Assembly (NCBI GenBank): GCA_964006375.1
Contig: OZ023264.1
Span: 16,812,225-16,876,224, forward strand
DNA from: Tillus elongatus
Taxonomy: Eukaryota > Arthropoda > Insecta > Coleoptera > Cleridae
Length of the DNA stretch: 64,000 bases
Direction of reading: 5' to 3'
Shown: positions 23,571 to 34,756 of the stretch, one piece after another
How the letters are laid out: the number at the start of each line of letters is the position of its first letter
Numbering within the stretch: the first letter of the stretch is position 1
Notes under the pieces: generated by a model
Told to the model about the DNA's origin: nothing
Database searches by the model: none
Seen by the model: the letters and a program-made list of their open reading frames with translations, nothing else
Position numbers and translations under genes: made by a program

Positions 23571-24187
23571 TTTCATTCATTCACCCATAATCGTTACTTC
23601 TCCATGAGGGAATCGTTTCTACACAATGCTGAAATTTTAAACCATTTATGCAAGACTTACGCCGCAAGCAAAATCTCTGTAATGTATTCGGTTAGTTTTT
23701 GAGTAAATTATTATATCAAGCGCTCCAATCTTGCAGCATTCTTGTTGAATATAATATAATATTTAGGTTAGTAAGTTTAACTCTAACATTGTTAATAAGT
23801 TTCCTCATTGTGCACGTTAATTTGAAAGTTTTAAGAGGAAATTTAATAACTTTGTGTTGTGTTCGAGAGGGTCTGAGTCGACTGGCTCTCTCTTCCACGC
23901 TGGCATGTGTTTGCTTCTCGAACACCAACGCTAAATTTAAGGGCTTAATGTTTACTTACCTCCACCGTTGATACATTGATAACTGACTAAATTTGTTTCT
24001 CGAGAGCAGGACTATATACGCAAAGCTCGCTCTAGTCGACAGAAATTTTATGCTAGAGGTTTTAAAGTACTTTATCCAACAGGCAGCAAACACAATTATT
24101 ATTTCCCGTTAATTTTAAATGCCCTAACTTCGTAAAACCGTTTCACGTATAATAACCACGTATTTTAGTTTTTGAGTGACTTCATTA
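23569..24187. other. No recognisable feature
   Basis: No gene or repeat family recognised. Confidence 0.5.
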
Positions 24188-24231
24188 TTAGTGAATTTTC
24201 TTAAAAAAATTATCTAATGAGATGATCTGTG

Positions 24232-24234
<3 letters not shown>
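24188..24234 (+). mobile_element. ACE 5' end (copy interrupted by a LINE)
   Basis: AGTGAATTTTCTTAAAAAAATTATCTAATGAGATGATCTGTG is an ACE 5' hairpin region leading directly into an AT array. The matching body resumes at 25492, so this is probably one copy split by the intervening insert. Confidence 0.75.

Positions 24235-24318
<84 letters not shown>
24235..24318. repeat. (AT)n array within ACE
   Basis: About 84 bp of AT dinucleotides. Confidence 0.97.
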
Positions 24319-24320
<2 letters not shown>

Positions 24321-24650
24321 TTATTATTTATTTATTGATAAAAATTATACAGTATGCCTATACAATAAGTCTGAGACTTGTGCTGTACATTTGCATAATT
24401 TTAAAAGTTATATCTAAAGCAATGTGACAATTATATATCAAATTCAGCAAACTTCAAATTTTGACAAACCAGGTAAAAAAATTTATTCACTTTTATTTCT
24501 TCAATCTAATGCTTCACCCATTGCCTTCATTTATGATAGATATAAACCACTTCAATACACCATATTAACTATCACTCTACCTCCACATACCATACTTTTG
24601 CCAAAATTATTAATTTTATATAAGATCAAAACTGACATTAAACGTCAATC

Positions 24651-24652
<2 letters not shown>
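24319..24652 (+). other. Insert of unknown origin between two AT arrays
   Basis: Open for most of its length (the 24424 frame reads through the second AT array into the LINE). The translated product has no domain I recognise. It may be an upstream part of the same LINE insertion or a separate insert. Confidence 0.4.

Positions 24653-24714
<62 letters not shown>
24653..24714. repeat. (AT)n array
   Basis: About 62 bp of TA dinucleotides immediately before the LINE coding remnant. Confidence 0.97.
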
Positions 24715-24718
<4 letters not shown>

Positions 24719-25491
24719 GTGTTAGAATTGACAGTATCCTCTTATATATAGACCAGATTGATTACGTGTGCAAGAAATTAAATTCCGCGTTTTATGCAAT
24801 TTTGATGCTTAAAGATTCCTTAAGCTCGGAACATCTGCTGAAAGTCTATTACGTGGCTGTCTATTCACATCTGAGTTACGGTATCATTATCTGGGGCCAA
24901 TCTTCGGACTGCCATAGAATATTTGTGCTACAGAAACGAATCCTGAGATTAATATACAATCTACCTTATGGGCACTCTTGTCGTGACATTTTCAAGAAAA
25001 ATAACATTATGACGTTAACATCAGTTTATTTGTTCCATCTGTTAACTTACATTCATAAAAACAAGAGAAAATTTGTTATCAACTCGGATTTTCATAAGCA
25101 CAACACTCGTGAAAAAAATACTTTTCACCTGAATAAATGTCACCATTCTTTTTTTAAGAAGTCGCCATGTTATGCGGGTTGCTTTTTGTATAACCAGCTG
25201 ACTTGTTCTCTGAAGGACACAAATTGTACAAAAAAATTTAGAAAGCAACTGAAGGTTGCTTTAATTACTCATAGTTTTTATAGTTTGAGTGAATTTTGTG
25301 AAGCGGTACTTTGAATGTATCTTTTTTGTTGTGATGTGAAGCTCGTTAGATTTTAGATTTTTGGGCACGTACCCTTGTGATAAGTTGTGATACGTTCTGT
25401 ATCTTTTTTATCTTGTAAGTTCTTGACTTGTCCGATTTACAATAATTGTAACTAAAGGACCAAATAAATATTATTATTATAAACATATCAC
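24715..25491 (+). pseudogene. Jockey/CR1-type LINE RT C-terminus, inserted in an ACE AT array
   Basis: About 200 open codons: LGVRIDS, then CKKLNSAFYAILMLKDSL, LLKVYYVAVYSHLSYGIIIWG, VLQKRILRLIYNLPYGHSCR and FRKQLKVAL. These are the post-catalytic thumb and C-terminal segments of Jockey/CR1-group RTs (A..SHL.YGI..WG.....I..LQKR..R). The ORF is intact to TGA at 25312. A 3' UTR and an ATT-rich tail end at about 25490, just before the ACE body. The catalytic domain is missing, so it is a 5'-truncated retrotransposed copy. Confidence 0.85.
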
Positions 25492-25720
25492 ACCGATAAC
25501 TAAAAAAATAATGTAGTGACTTTGATAAAATTCGGTAGGTATCTTCATTTTACAAGTGGCTTGGGCAAGTTTGTTAGCTAGGAAAATCGGACCATTTTTT
25601 CCTGGAAAATTTTGGGTTTACTTTCGGTACATTTTTGTATCTCTGAAAATAACAAAGCTATGGCAACCAAATTAAAATGGGTACTTATATTTACACTATT
25701 AAACCAAATACTATGTAATG
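25492..25720 (+). mobile_element. ACE body fragment, continuation after the LINE
   Basis: CATATCACACCGATAACTAAAAAAAT, GTGGCTTGGGCAAGTTTG and GCTAGGAAAATCGGACC match the ACE body. In other copies this follows directly on the AT array; here the LINE tail precedes it. Confidence 0.8.
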
Positions 25721-25826
25721 ACAATACAGGACACTCCTATGCTTTAGCATTGGTAATATTTGTGACAAGTACACTAACGCCACCTCGCGTGAAGTACTGT
25801 CAACTGAGCGGGTAATTTGAATTATA

Positions 25827-25845
25827 TGTGTGTGTGTGTGTGTGT
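25827..25845. repeat. (TG)n microsatellite
   Basis: About nine GT dinucleotides. Confidence 0.9.
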
Positions 25846-26331
25846 GGAAGGAATTGGCTTCGGACATTACGTCCATTGGCCACAAAACTCTGCAGTAAAA
25901 TTGTACCATTGTTATATCTATACATTGTTATAAAAAGCGATTCTCCTTCAAATATATTTATAATTTGCAGCATGGATATCAATACTTACAGCAATAGGGG
26001 GGGTTAAAGCGATAGACGTACCTTTATGTGTAAGCTCTTACAGAGTATGACTATTTCTAAATGGCTATAGCATAAGCAATATTTATATTCTAACATATCA
26101 ATTTTGTCAAAATATAAATGTTTGTGTTCTTACTTATTATTAAGGATAGAAACATAGGATACTCGCTTCTCGCCCAGGTGTCCTTCAGGGCATTTTTTTA
26201 AACAAACAACACTGGACAGCTAATGACATGGGATAAAAACAATAGGTGAGACAGTAGGAAAACTAAATTTAAATTAATATTATTATTAACTAAGGCTTAT
26301 ACTAAAATACACATATAGAGAAATAGCAAAA
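25846..26331. other. No recognisable feature
   Basis: Probably includes the 3' UTR of the minus-strand LINE starting at 26332; no other feature seen. Confidence 0.4.
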
Positions 26332-27408
26332 CTAAATTTTGATTTTTGTATGCCGAATGAATTTTATAAGTATATTATAGATTTTCAGGCTATTTGTACA
26401 AATAAGTGTGGCTAAGTTCACAGGAAACTCTACTCCTGCATCTTTGAGTTCTTTCCAGAGTTGTTTACGTGTCGGGTTATACAAACTGCACTGAAACATG
26501 AGGTGTTCTAAAGTTCCTAGGTAACTGTTGTCACATGTACAATAAGGATTGTTACTAATGCCTATTTTATGTAGGTGTTGTGGAAAGCAGCCGTGATTCA
26601 GCTTCATTCTGGTAATTACAGTAGTATAGTACCTTGGCATAATAAATTCGTCAATGTGTGGAATTTTTTTAGGCAACATTGGATGAATAAGTGTATATCG
26701 GTTAGTTGTTTTGTTAACAAACTCATGCCAAACACTTTCCCACGTTTCCCTTATTTCAAATTTAATTTTTTGATTTACATCGTCAGCAGTAATCCAGTTT
26801 ATTATTTTATTTGGACTTTCAATAGATTCTTTAGCTAGTTTGTCTGCTATTTCGTTGCCTGCTAGTCCCGTGTGCCCTTTTATCCACATAAATATGACTC
26901 GATTACCACCATCCTTTATCGACTGATACAGACTGATAATGTCAGATATTACTGGATTTTTGCCATGTCTTGTGTAATTTTTAAGTGAAAGCAGAACTGA
27001 TTTGGAATCTGATAAAATTAGAGTATGTTTAATTTTGTTTTCAATTGACCATTGAAGTGCTTCATACAAGGCATATGCCTCCGCAGTGTAAATAGATGCT
27101 ATATTATTTAATTTAATTTTTTGGTATCTACCGTCTTGGGAATAAAAAGCACAGCCTGTCCCAGATAAGGATTTTGAACCATCTGTATATATTTGTGTAT
27201 ATTTGTCAAACTTTTCCAATGTTGCTTTAAGTATGGAACGATTTAGAGATGGGAAAGTGGTGTAATTTGGAAATATTATATCTATTTTGTGCATTTTTTG
27301 ATAGAGTAGGGTAAATATTGGGATTTTGTCTTTTGGAACAATCGCGTCAGCAAAGTGCATTGTATTGCCGTATGCATCAACCAATGGTGGATTATTTTTT
27401 TTGACCAA
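26332..27408 (-). pseudogene. LINE ORF2: RNase H and C-terminal domain
   Basis: 358 open codons. RNase H catalytic positions are visible in order: YTDGSKS (Asp), TAEAYALYEAL (Glu), LILSDSKS (Asp) and IKGHTGLAGNEIADKLAKES (His and final Asp). The enzyme would remove RNA from the RNA:DNA hybrid during retrotransposition. The tail has RMKLNHGCFPQHLHKIG and CTCDNSYLGTLEHLMFQC, the Cys-His motif also seen at 9200. It ends with TAG near 26332. Confidence 0.9.
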
Positions 27409-28430
27409 TAAGTATTAGACAAGCATTCAAGAAAAAGCCAATATAATACCTTTAAACGCAATGGATAATAGTGTCGCCATTCTATAACTAGTTTTTTGGC
27501 CAAAAATGCCCTTCTTAAATATATCGGTGGTTCCTGGCTTTCCACTAGGACCGCATTATTTGGTGATGATTTCATCGCACCAATATATATTTTAATTGCT
27601 TTCGTTTGTATGCGATCTATTATTTTTAAATTAGAGTTTGAAGAAGATCCATATACGACGCAACCATAATCTATAATCGACCTAATGTAGCATCTATAAA
27701 ACATTAGACATATCTTAACATCTGCACCCCACGTTGAATTACAAACTGACCTTAGTAAGTTCATTCCTCGTTCGCACCTTCCCTTAATATATTTGATATG
27801 CGAAGTCCACAACAATTTCATATCAAAGATAACACCCAGATATTTATATTCTTTAACTATTGGAATATCACAATTTTGAAGTCTTATTGTATTGCTTATT
27901 CTTAATCTATGCCTAGTAAAAAACATAACGCAAGTTTTTTGAGGACTAAGTTCAAAGCCTTGCTCAAAGAGCCACTTATTTAAAATTGACATAATATACT
28001 CAAGTTTATTGACACAATATTGATATGAATAACCATTAATGTATAAACAAATGTCATCAGCATACTGAATGCACTGCACTGAATCTTCAAATAGTTTATG
28101 CAACTCAGCTGTGTAAATGTTAAATAGCAAGGGGCTTAGAATGGATCCCTGCGGCAGACCTCTAGATGTAAGTAATGGACCATGTAAGTTGTTATATGTA
28201 TCTCTAATATATATTTGTCTTGCATTATATAACTCAACAATGTTACTGGCAACTCTGTCTGACAATCCGTCTAATATTAGTTTGTTTTTCAATATTTTTA
28301 AATTAACAGAATCATATGCTCCCTGTATGTCAACAAAAACACAACCTACGTAATTTTGAATTATATATTTCCGTGAATATTCTTTATTGGACAATTGGTT
28401 TATTCTAGATAAATATAAAAACTTGTACAT
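27409..28430 (-). pseudogene. LINE ORF2: reverse transcriptase domain
   Basis: About 340 usable codons in the 27282-28430 frame. Motif A is VFVDIQGAYDSV, motif B is SRGLPQGSILSPLLFNIYTA, and the catalytic box is CIQYADDICLY, encoded at 28053-28064 and intact. EYKYLGVIFD and the thumb region (IRSIIDYGCVVYG) follow. The fingers subdomain before motif A is absent. The frame is lost just before the RNase H region. Confidence 0.9.
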
Positions 28431-28440
28431 GACAAAACAG

Positions 28441-28980
28441 TGAAAATTTTCTGATTATATAGTTATAAATAGAACATGTATAACAATCAGCTTGAAATAT
28501 AAATTAATTCAGCATGGACAGTTGTGCAAATTTCTCTTACACATAATCTCATTTCATCATAATTTAATGTACTACCTTGAAACCGGGGTTAAACTACTAT
28601 TTCAAGGGTAGATATAGGAATATACTGAAAGCTGATTCTGATGATATTAAGCTACAATCTGTACTTACCTATAAATAATTGTTCTAGGTATAAATGGTAG
28701 CACAGTACTCAATTTCCTATATCTCTACATGAAACCTGTCTTATTAATCTAATATTTTGAAATATATAACTGATATGCCTAGTACATAATTAAGAAATTG
28801 TGCAGATTGAAGGTGTGATTAACTTTGTCTTCCGTGAATAAATCTATTATAGGGCTGAATCTGCTATTTCTACTATGTCTCTTTTAAACTTGTCTTAGAA
28901 AGATAATTAAAAGCATTACCAAGTAAAATAATTTTAAACGTAAAAAATGCGACAATTTATACCATACTAAAATAAAAAAT
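28441..28980. other. No recognisable feature
   Basis: No gene or repeat family recognised. Confidence 0.5.
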
Positions 28981-29291
28981 TCGGGACGCAGCAAGTGCGG
29001 TATGGTAGTGAATTTTCATAAAAATGTGTTTAATAGGAAATATATTTTTTTAAAGAAAGCTTGCATGAAATTTGGTTACCAATATAACCTACATAGGATA
29101 AACAATGTACCATATTTTATCAAAATTACTTTATTGTTTGACAATATACAAAAAATGTCCGAAAATAAACTTAAAATGTTCCCAAAAAACTGGTTTTCTG
29201 GGCAACGAACCTTAGGTTAATAGTAAATTAAGCTATCGAAAGAAACATTTTATGAAAAATCGCTACCATAACGCACTTTCTGAGTCCAGAA
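28981..29291 (-). mobile_element. ACE 3' module with inverted ends (about 305 bp)
   Basis: The left end is GGGACGCAGCAAGTGCGGTATGG...GAATTTTCAT. The right end is its inverse, ATGAAAAATCGCTACCATAACGCACTTTCTGAGTCC. The interior aligns, inverted, with the last third of long ACE copies. With both ends it looks like a stand-alone MITE of about 305 bp with inverted repeats near 36 bp. Further ACE body continues on its right, so it may instead be part of a longer minus-strand copy. Confidence 0.8.
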
Positions 29292-29420
29292 CTTATTTTC
29301 TTACAAACATGCATTATTTTTCGATGGAAAATGGAAAAATTGCAAGAATATCAGGCATGTTCGATTAGGAAAAGAAATTGCATCACCAGCGACTTATGGA
29401 CCACCTGTGATTGTAAAAAT
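29292..29420 (-). repeat. ACE long-form body fragment, minus strand
   Basis: TTTTCTTACAAACATGCATT...TTCGATGGAAAATGGA, GGCATGTTCGATT and GCGACTTATGGACCACC are the complement of the 5386-5520 and 47440-47570 segments. Order and spacing match a minus-strand long-form ACE. Confidence 0.75.
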
Positions 29421-30301
29421 AATTTTATAAGATCCAGCTCCAGACATCATATAATTAACATATAAAAAATGTTGTTATATATTGTATAATAATGGATATA
29501 TTGAGCTTTACCCTAGAAACGCGTCACCCTGTATACAGGCTGTTTCAAAAATGATGGTCTATGTTACAGATGCACATTCAGCACAAAAAATAAGACTATT
29601 TTTTCATATAAACATTAGTCCGCAAATGCTTAGTTTTTAAATACAGCGTATTAAAGTCATTTGTTTTTGTCAGTTTTTCACGAATAAGTTCGAGTCAAAT
29701 TAAAATTGGCATGTAGGGGTTTTCGAGGGCAAGAAATTTAAATATGGTATTGTTAATAACACTGCTGGCAGAGGGCGCCACCTGTAAGACATGGCTTGCA
29801 TTCAATTGGCTATATTTTTTTGACACCCAGTAATATCGACCTACCGTATAGCTACATTGCAACTCTTATCAATTGTAAGCAAAAAATGTATACTTGATTT
29901 AAATCTCTCAGACACACCATTTTCGAGATATTTCAATTATTGTATGTCGATGTCGCTCAAAAATTAATTCTGCGACAAACCATAGGAATACATTTTTCAC
30001 CTCTTAATTGCTATCAGTATGTATAAATTTAATTTTCTTATTCTCTAGTTAAAAATTAAAATCTTACCAGAAATAAGAACCGACAAGATACAATCATGAA
30101 CAAAAATTTGAAAAAACCATTTAATAAAGTGGTTTCCATCGTTACGGGACTTGACTTTTGCGTTTTCCTCGTGACATATATTACATTTGACTTTTACGTT
30201 TGAGACTACTCACGATTTTTAAGTAATTAATTGTATTGTCCGTAATTTTTCTAATTAAATATGGAAGTTTTTACCAACAATGAACTAACAGACAGCAAGT
30301 T

Positions 30302-31371
30302 ATGTATTCACGGGCTTTTGGTAACTGTTATGAGGCGAAACGACTATATGAAGAAGCCTTCCCAAATCGGAGAATTTCAGACAGAAGGATGTTTCAACGG
30401 ATTGACATCCGTCTGCGAGAAACAGGTACATACTTACATTATCTAATACATCGATCTGTCTCTTTCGAATATATATTTTTTTTACCAGGTACCCTTAAAA
30501 AAGTTACTGCTGATCGAGGCAGACCACGAAGTGCACGAAATCCTGATTTTGAAGAGGCTGTTCTGGATGAAATTGAACAAAATCCAAAAATAAGTACTAG
30601 GGAAATGGCCAATCATCTGGGAGCATCCAATGCAACGATATGGTGAGTTCTTCATGAGCAACAATTGCGTCCATATCATATCCAACGTGTGCAGGCACTA
30701 TCGCCTGAAAGAGATTTTATACTTCGCCTACCATTTTGCCAATGGTTTCTTCAACACAGTGATGTAGAGAACTTGTTGAATTGTGTATTGTTCACTGACG
30801 AGTCTAGATTTAGGCTCATCAATTTTCATAACAGCTATATTTGGGCTGACGAAAATCCCCACGCAGTTTTTGAAAGGCATCATCAACACCAATTTTCCTT
30901 AAATGTGTGGGCTGGAATTTTTTACCTCACAGACTTAATGCTACAACTTATCTTGAATTCCTGCAAAACCAACAAAATGGGTTATTAGAAAATGTACCTC
31001 TTGACATAAGACATAACCTGTGATTTACGCATGACGGAGCATCACCCTCCCCCCACATTTCGGCCTAAATGTCAGAAATTACCTAAGCAATACTTTTGGA
31101 CGCAGATGGATCGGACGCGGTGGACCTCAGCCATGGCCGGCTCGATCCCCTGATTTAAATCCTATAGACTTTTATTAATGGAGGGCATCTCAAAAGTATT
31201 GTTAATGAAGCAAATGTTGAAAATGTTGATGATCTGCAGCAAAGAATTGTACTTGGATGCGAACTAATTAGAAATACACCAGAAATATTTCACAGAGTAC
31301 GACGTTGTGTGCTCAGCAGAATACGAAAGTGTATTGAAGTGGAGGGTGGCCATTTTGAACATTTATTGTAG
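30302..31371 (+). pseudogene. Family B transposase, broken; contains a possible 63-bp intron
   Basis: Pieces in order: an N-terminal EAFPNRRISDRRMFQRIDIRLRET; TLKKVTADRGRPRSARNPDF; helix-turn-helix KISTREMANHLGASNATIW; then HHQHQFSLNVWAGI after the first catalytic Asp in LFTDESRF (about 30797). THDGAS (about 31030) holds the second Asp. Debris of the SPDLNP(I)DF region follows at about 31150-31170, then a tail RVRRCVLSRIRKCIEVEGGHFEHLL with TAG at 31369. Frameshifts and stops after 30985 inactivate it. The 30426-30488 segment interrupts an otherwise continuous protein. Confidence 0.82.
30426..30488 (+). other. Possible 63-bp intron in a transposase gene
   Basis: The segment starts GTACATACTT and ends in a T-rich tract and ACCAG, as a spliceosomal intron would. 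Removing it joins ...RLRETG to TLKKVTADRGRPR, the spacing expected of related transposases. Its length is a multiple of three and it has no stop in frame, so unspliced translation would add 21 residues. Confidence 0.5.
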
Positions 31372-31503
31372 TCAGGTATCATAAAATATTATAAACTTTT
31401 TTATTTGTTGTTTTATTTGTTGTTAAAATTTACAGACAGTATAATTAATTACTTGAGAAAAATTAGTTTTTGAGCGATATCGACATACAAAAATTGAAAT
31501 ATC

Positions 31504-32130
31504 TGTTCAATATCTGTTTTTCAGACGAGTGTACGTTTTTATAACTCTACAGTCAATCGTCATAATTGTCTTTATTGGGCAGATAATAATCCAAGAGATT
31601 TTCACAAAGTCGACACTAAAACTCCACAGAAATTTAATGCCTGGACTGACATTTTTAGAGACCCTTTAATCGAACCAATTTTTCTTGATGGAAATTTGAG
31701 TGGCGAATCGTATTTTGAGTTACTAGAAGATATCGTTTACCCTCTATTGACATTGTTGAAAATGATGATCGCCATCAAGAAAATCAATTAGTGTTTCAAC
31801 AAGATAGAGCTCCCCGCATTTTTCGAGGCGTGTTAGGGAGTTTTTCAACAGAGAGTTTCCAGAACAATGGATTGGGCGTAGAGATGCTATTGAGTGCCCC
31901 CCTAGATCACTGGGTTTAACTCCTGTAAACTTCTTTCTATGGGGCTATTTAAAGAGTAGAATTTATGTAACAGAACCGAAGTCTCTGGAAGAATTACGAC
32001 GACGCATTGTTGAAGAATGCCGTCTAATAACTCCACAGCTGTATTGCAGCAGTGCCCTAACACATAACAGTATATAAAAACTGGAGTCAAGTTTCCTCTA
32101 GAAATTCAAATGGAATACCTTGTATATTAT
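31504..32130 (+). pseudogene. DD41D transposase fragment, family A copy 3
   Basis: Plus-strand match to the 1171-1430 and 38451-38800 coding regions, starting abruptly at CTGTTCAATATCTG. It reads SDECTFL (first Asp), WADNNPRDFHK and FLDGNLSGES. FQQDRAPRIF carries the second Asp at 31803, and the third position is TAAAC (Asn instead of Asp) near 31928. Allowing one lost base, the second and third positions are 41 residues apart. Frameshifts and stops are frequent. Confidence 0.82.
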
Positions 32131-32389
32131 AATCAATTTCGATACAGCAACAAACGTTGCTTTCAGCTTCATGAAGTATCCTTATACCTAGAGCTAGTAT
32201 TTACTGAGATATTGGGTATTTTTTAAGGAGAAAGACACACTTATACACAGGAACGAATTAGTGTATTATATCGTAACTGTGCAAAACAAACAATGTGTTG
32301 ACTTGCTTGTCAAACAACCTAAACTAACAAGTAGTTATTTTCTCGTATTTGAATTCTGACAAGACGCTAAAATCAATTTCTTTCGACAA
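32131..32389. other. No recognisable feature
   Basis: Probably flanking or terminal sequence of the neighbouring transposons; ends not identified. Confidence 0.4.
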
Positions 32390-33300
32390 GAAATGATTTA
32401 TATAAATTAAATGTTAGGATCAAGTAACAAAACTGTTTGTTCGCGACTAGAATCTACCATGAGAAATATCCCAATACAAGACAACCACACAGAAGCGCTT
32501 TTAAAAGATTGATGCGACGCTTTGACCAAACGAGGAAAACAGCATACAAGGAGACTGAGAGAACTAAGCCTGTTCTGAACGAAGAGGAAGATTTGGTGGT
32601 AAATTTGAAAGCGATAGGCCCTCATATCAGCTCAAGGAAAATAGCAAGGGAAACTGATATCAGCAAGACCTCTGTTTGACGAATTTTACGTAAAAACATA
32701 TCTCACCCATACCATATTCAACTCCACCAAGAACTTTACAATGATAATCATCAAACGCGACTATCATTTTGTCACTGGACAGAGCAACTAATCCAAAGAG
32801 ATACAAGATTCTTCGGCTTTGTGTTGTTCACTGATGAAGCAACATATAATAAAAACGGACCTGTCAATAGACATAACTTTCACTATTATTCTATTGAAAA
32901 CCCTCATCTTACTCGCACGACTAGTCAAAATAGGTGGTCTCTTAACGTCTGGGGTGGAATTATTGGAAATTTTGTCATCGGTCCGCATTGCCTTTAAGAA
33001 CGGTTCACTGCACAGCGATATCTTTAGTTTATAATAGAAGATCTTGGACTTTGGACCATTAGTAGACCAACTGCCTATTAGCATACGTGACCATATGTTG
33101 TTTATGCATGATGGTGCCCCAGTTCACCATACAGCTAACATTCATGATTTTCTTAACTAACATTTTCCAGAACGCTGGATTGGAATAGGAGGGCTGAATT
33201 CATGGCCGCCTAGGTCCCCTGATCTAACAAAAGTGGACTTCTTTCTATGGGGTTATGCAAAAAAATTAGTTTATCAGACACAGCCGTCGACACAATAAGA
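32390..33300 (+). pseudogene. DD41D-type transposase, family C
   Basis: Largely collinear remnant. IYHEKYPNTRQPHRSAFKRL opens the first helix-turn-helix; IGPHISSRKIARETDISKTS is the second, ending in a stop at 32677. LFTDEATYNKNG carries the first Asp (about 32830). RWSLNVWGGIIGNFVIGPHC follows. FMHDGAPVHHTA has the second Asp at 33110. WPPRSPDLTKVDFFLWGY has the third Asp at 33236, 42 codons on, i.e. 41 residues between them. Scattered stops and a shift around 33000 make it a pseudogene. Terminal repeats were not found. Confidence 0.85.
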
Positions 33301-33559
33301 TATGAAGGCAAAAATCTGTGGTGTATTTGATAATATTAATTAAAGTGTATTACGAGACACTAACTATTCTTGTACCGTTTTGTTTTGTGCCATTGACTTT
33401 AAATATTTGGTAGAAACAATAGTGCCCAGATTTCATACATTTGGATTAAGATCTCATTTTTCTTTAAAACGCCTGGATAATTTTGTCACCTAAAGTCTCA
33501 AATTATAAATTTTAGCAGACATTTTTTTAAATCTTTGATAAAAAAGAAGACAATTTGTT
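33301..33559. other. No recognisable feature
   Basis: No gene or repeat family recognised. Confidence 0.4.
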
Positions 33560-33878
33560 TTTCAAATACCTCTTTTATTGTTGGAAAATATCTGCTACTT
33601 TTATAATTTGGGAGATACTTGCTGTTTCTAAATACCATTTAAGTTTTCTTTCAGAAAGCTTTTGTAACTTTAATAAGATTTGTAATACAAGTTTACTTTA
33701 AAGCGGTTTACTGTACCTAGATATACTAAATTTGAATTTTTCAGCTTCATAGAAAATTCAGTTCTGGGTATTTGCTCAAATGAAGCTAGAACACAAGATT
33801 AAAATGTTTTGATAATATAGATATATCGATGGTAACAGTTATTAGGGCCTGTAAAGCCGATTTTCAATTTAAAGTGTT
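33560..33878 (+). repeat. AT-less ACE relative, copy 3
   Basis: It aligns in inverse with 2750-3110: GCTTCATAGAAAATTCAG, CACAAGATTAAAATGTTTTGATAATA, ATATATCGATGGTAACAG. It lies directly before the ACE 5' end at 33883. Confidence 0.65.
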
Positions 33879-33918
33879 ATTTAGCGAATTAAAAAAAATC
33901 GCTTATGGGGAGATCTGT

Positions 33919-33920
<2 letters not shown>

Positions 33921-33989
<69 letters not shown>
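33921..33989. repeat. (AT)n array within ACE, left part
   Basis: About 69 bp of TA dinucleotides before the spacer. Confidence 0.97.
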
Positions 33990-34179
<190 letters not shown>

Positions 34180-34756
34180 ACCGATTACTCAAAAAATAAT
34201 GGACCGATCTTGATAAAATTTGGAGAGTACCTTCCTTTTGAAAGTGGCTTAAATAGGTTTGTTAGTCAGGAAAATCGGACCCGGTTTTCCCGGAAAATTT
34301 TGTGTTTTCTTTATAAAAAAATTCATATGTTCCGAAATAACAAAGTAAGAGCAACCAAATTCGGTACGTGTGTTTCTATTATAAACAGTGAACTTTGTAC
34401 TAAAATTTAGGTCCCTAGCTTTAAAGACCAAGAAGTTATGGGCAGTTAAAACAACAAATTTTGGAGTTTTCCTCAAAACGTCAAACTCGCAATTTTAAAC
34501 GTCGAAATTGGCAATGTTTAGGCAAAGAATATGAAACAAATACCGTTTGTGAAAAGAAAATGTTGCAAGAAGAGTGTTCTGCAAACCCTTAAGTTTCAGA
34601 TTCAACCGTCATTGCCCTTCATTTGACTAAAATATTTACAAAATATCCATTTCAAATAGACCCTTTCTCTCTCTGGTTTAACGGTCCATAATTTTTTTTA
34701 GCTAATTATCGTAGAACAAATTTGTTAATGCATTTTTGCATTTTTTATCGAAATAT

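Larger units (their letters stand above)
26332..28440 (-). mobile_element. I/LOA-like LINE, 5'-truncated, with RT and RNase H
   Basis: Two long minus-strand frames overlap at 27282-27408 and join by a single frameshift near 27410. Together they cover RT from motif A to the thumb, then RNase H and a terminal Cys-His segment. The endonuclease and the start of RT are lost at about 28440. With one frameshift and no stops, it is one of the best-preserved coding elements in the window. Confidence 0.88.
29533..31503 (+). mobile_element. Tc1/mariner-type transposon, family B, 3' truncated
   Basis: A transposase remnant is preceded by about 700 bp of 5' sequence. A 38-bp segment at 29925-29966 (ATATTTCAATTATTGTATGTCGA...) is repeated in inverse at 31462-31503 (TCGACATACAAAAATTGAAATAT), evidence of long terminal inverted repeats. 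The right repeat is cut off exactly where a family A fragment begins. A possible left end is TACAGGCTGTTTC at 29533, flanked by TA; this boundary is tentative. Confidence 0.7.

Noticed and set aside
23331..23702. 123-codon plus-strand frame with a poly-Leu stretch.
   Set aside because: The Leu run is the TTA microsatellite; the rest is antisense to the LINE RT.
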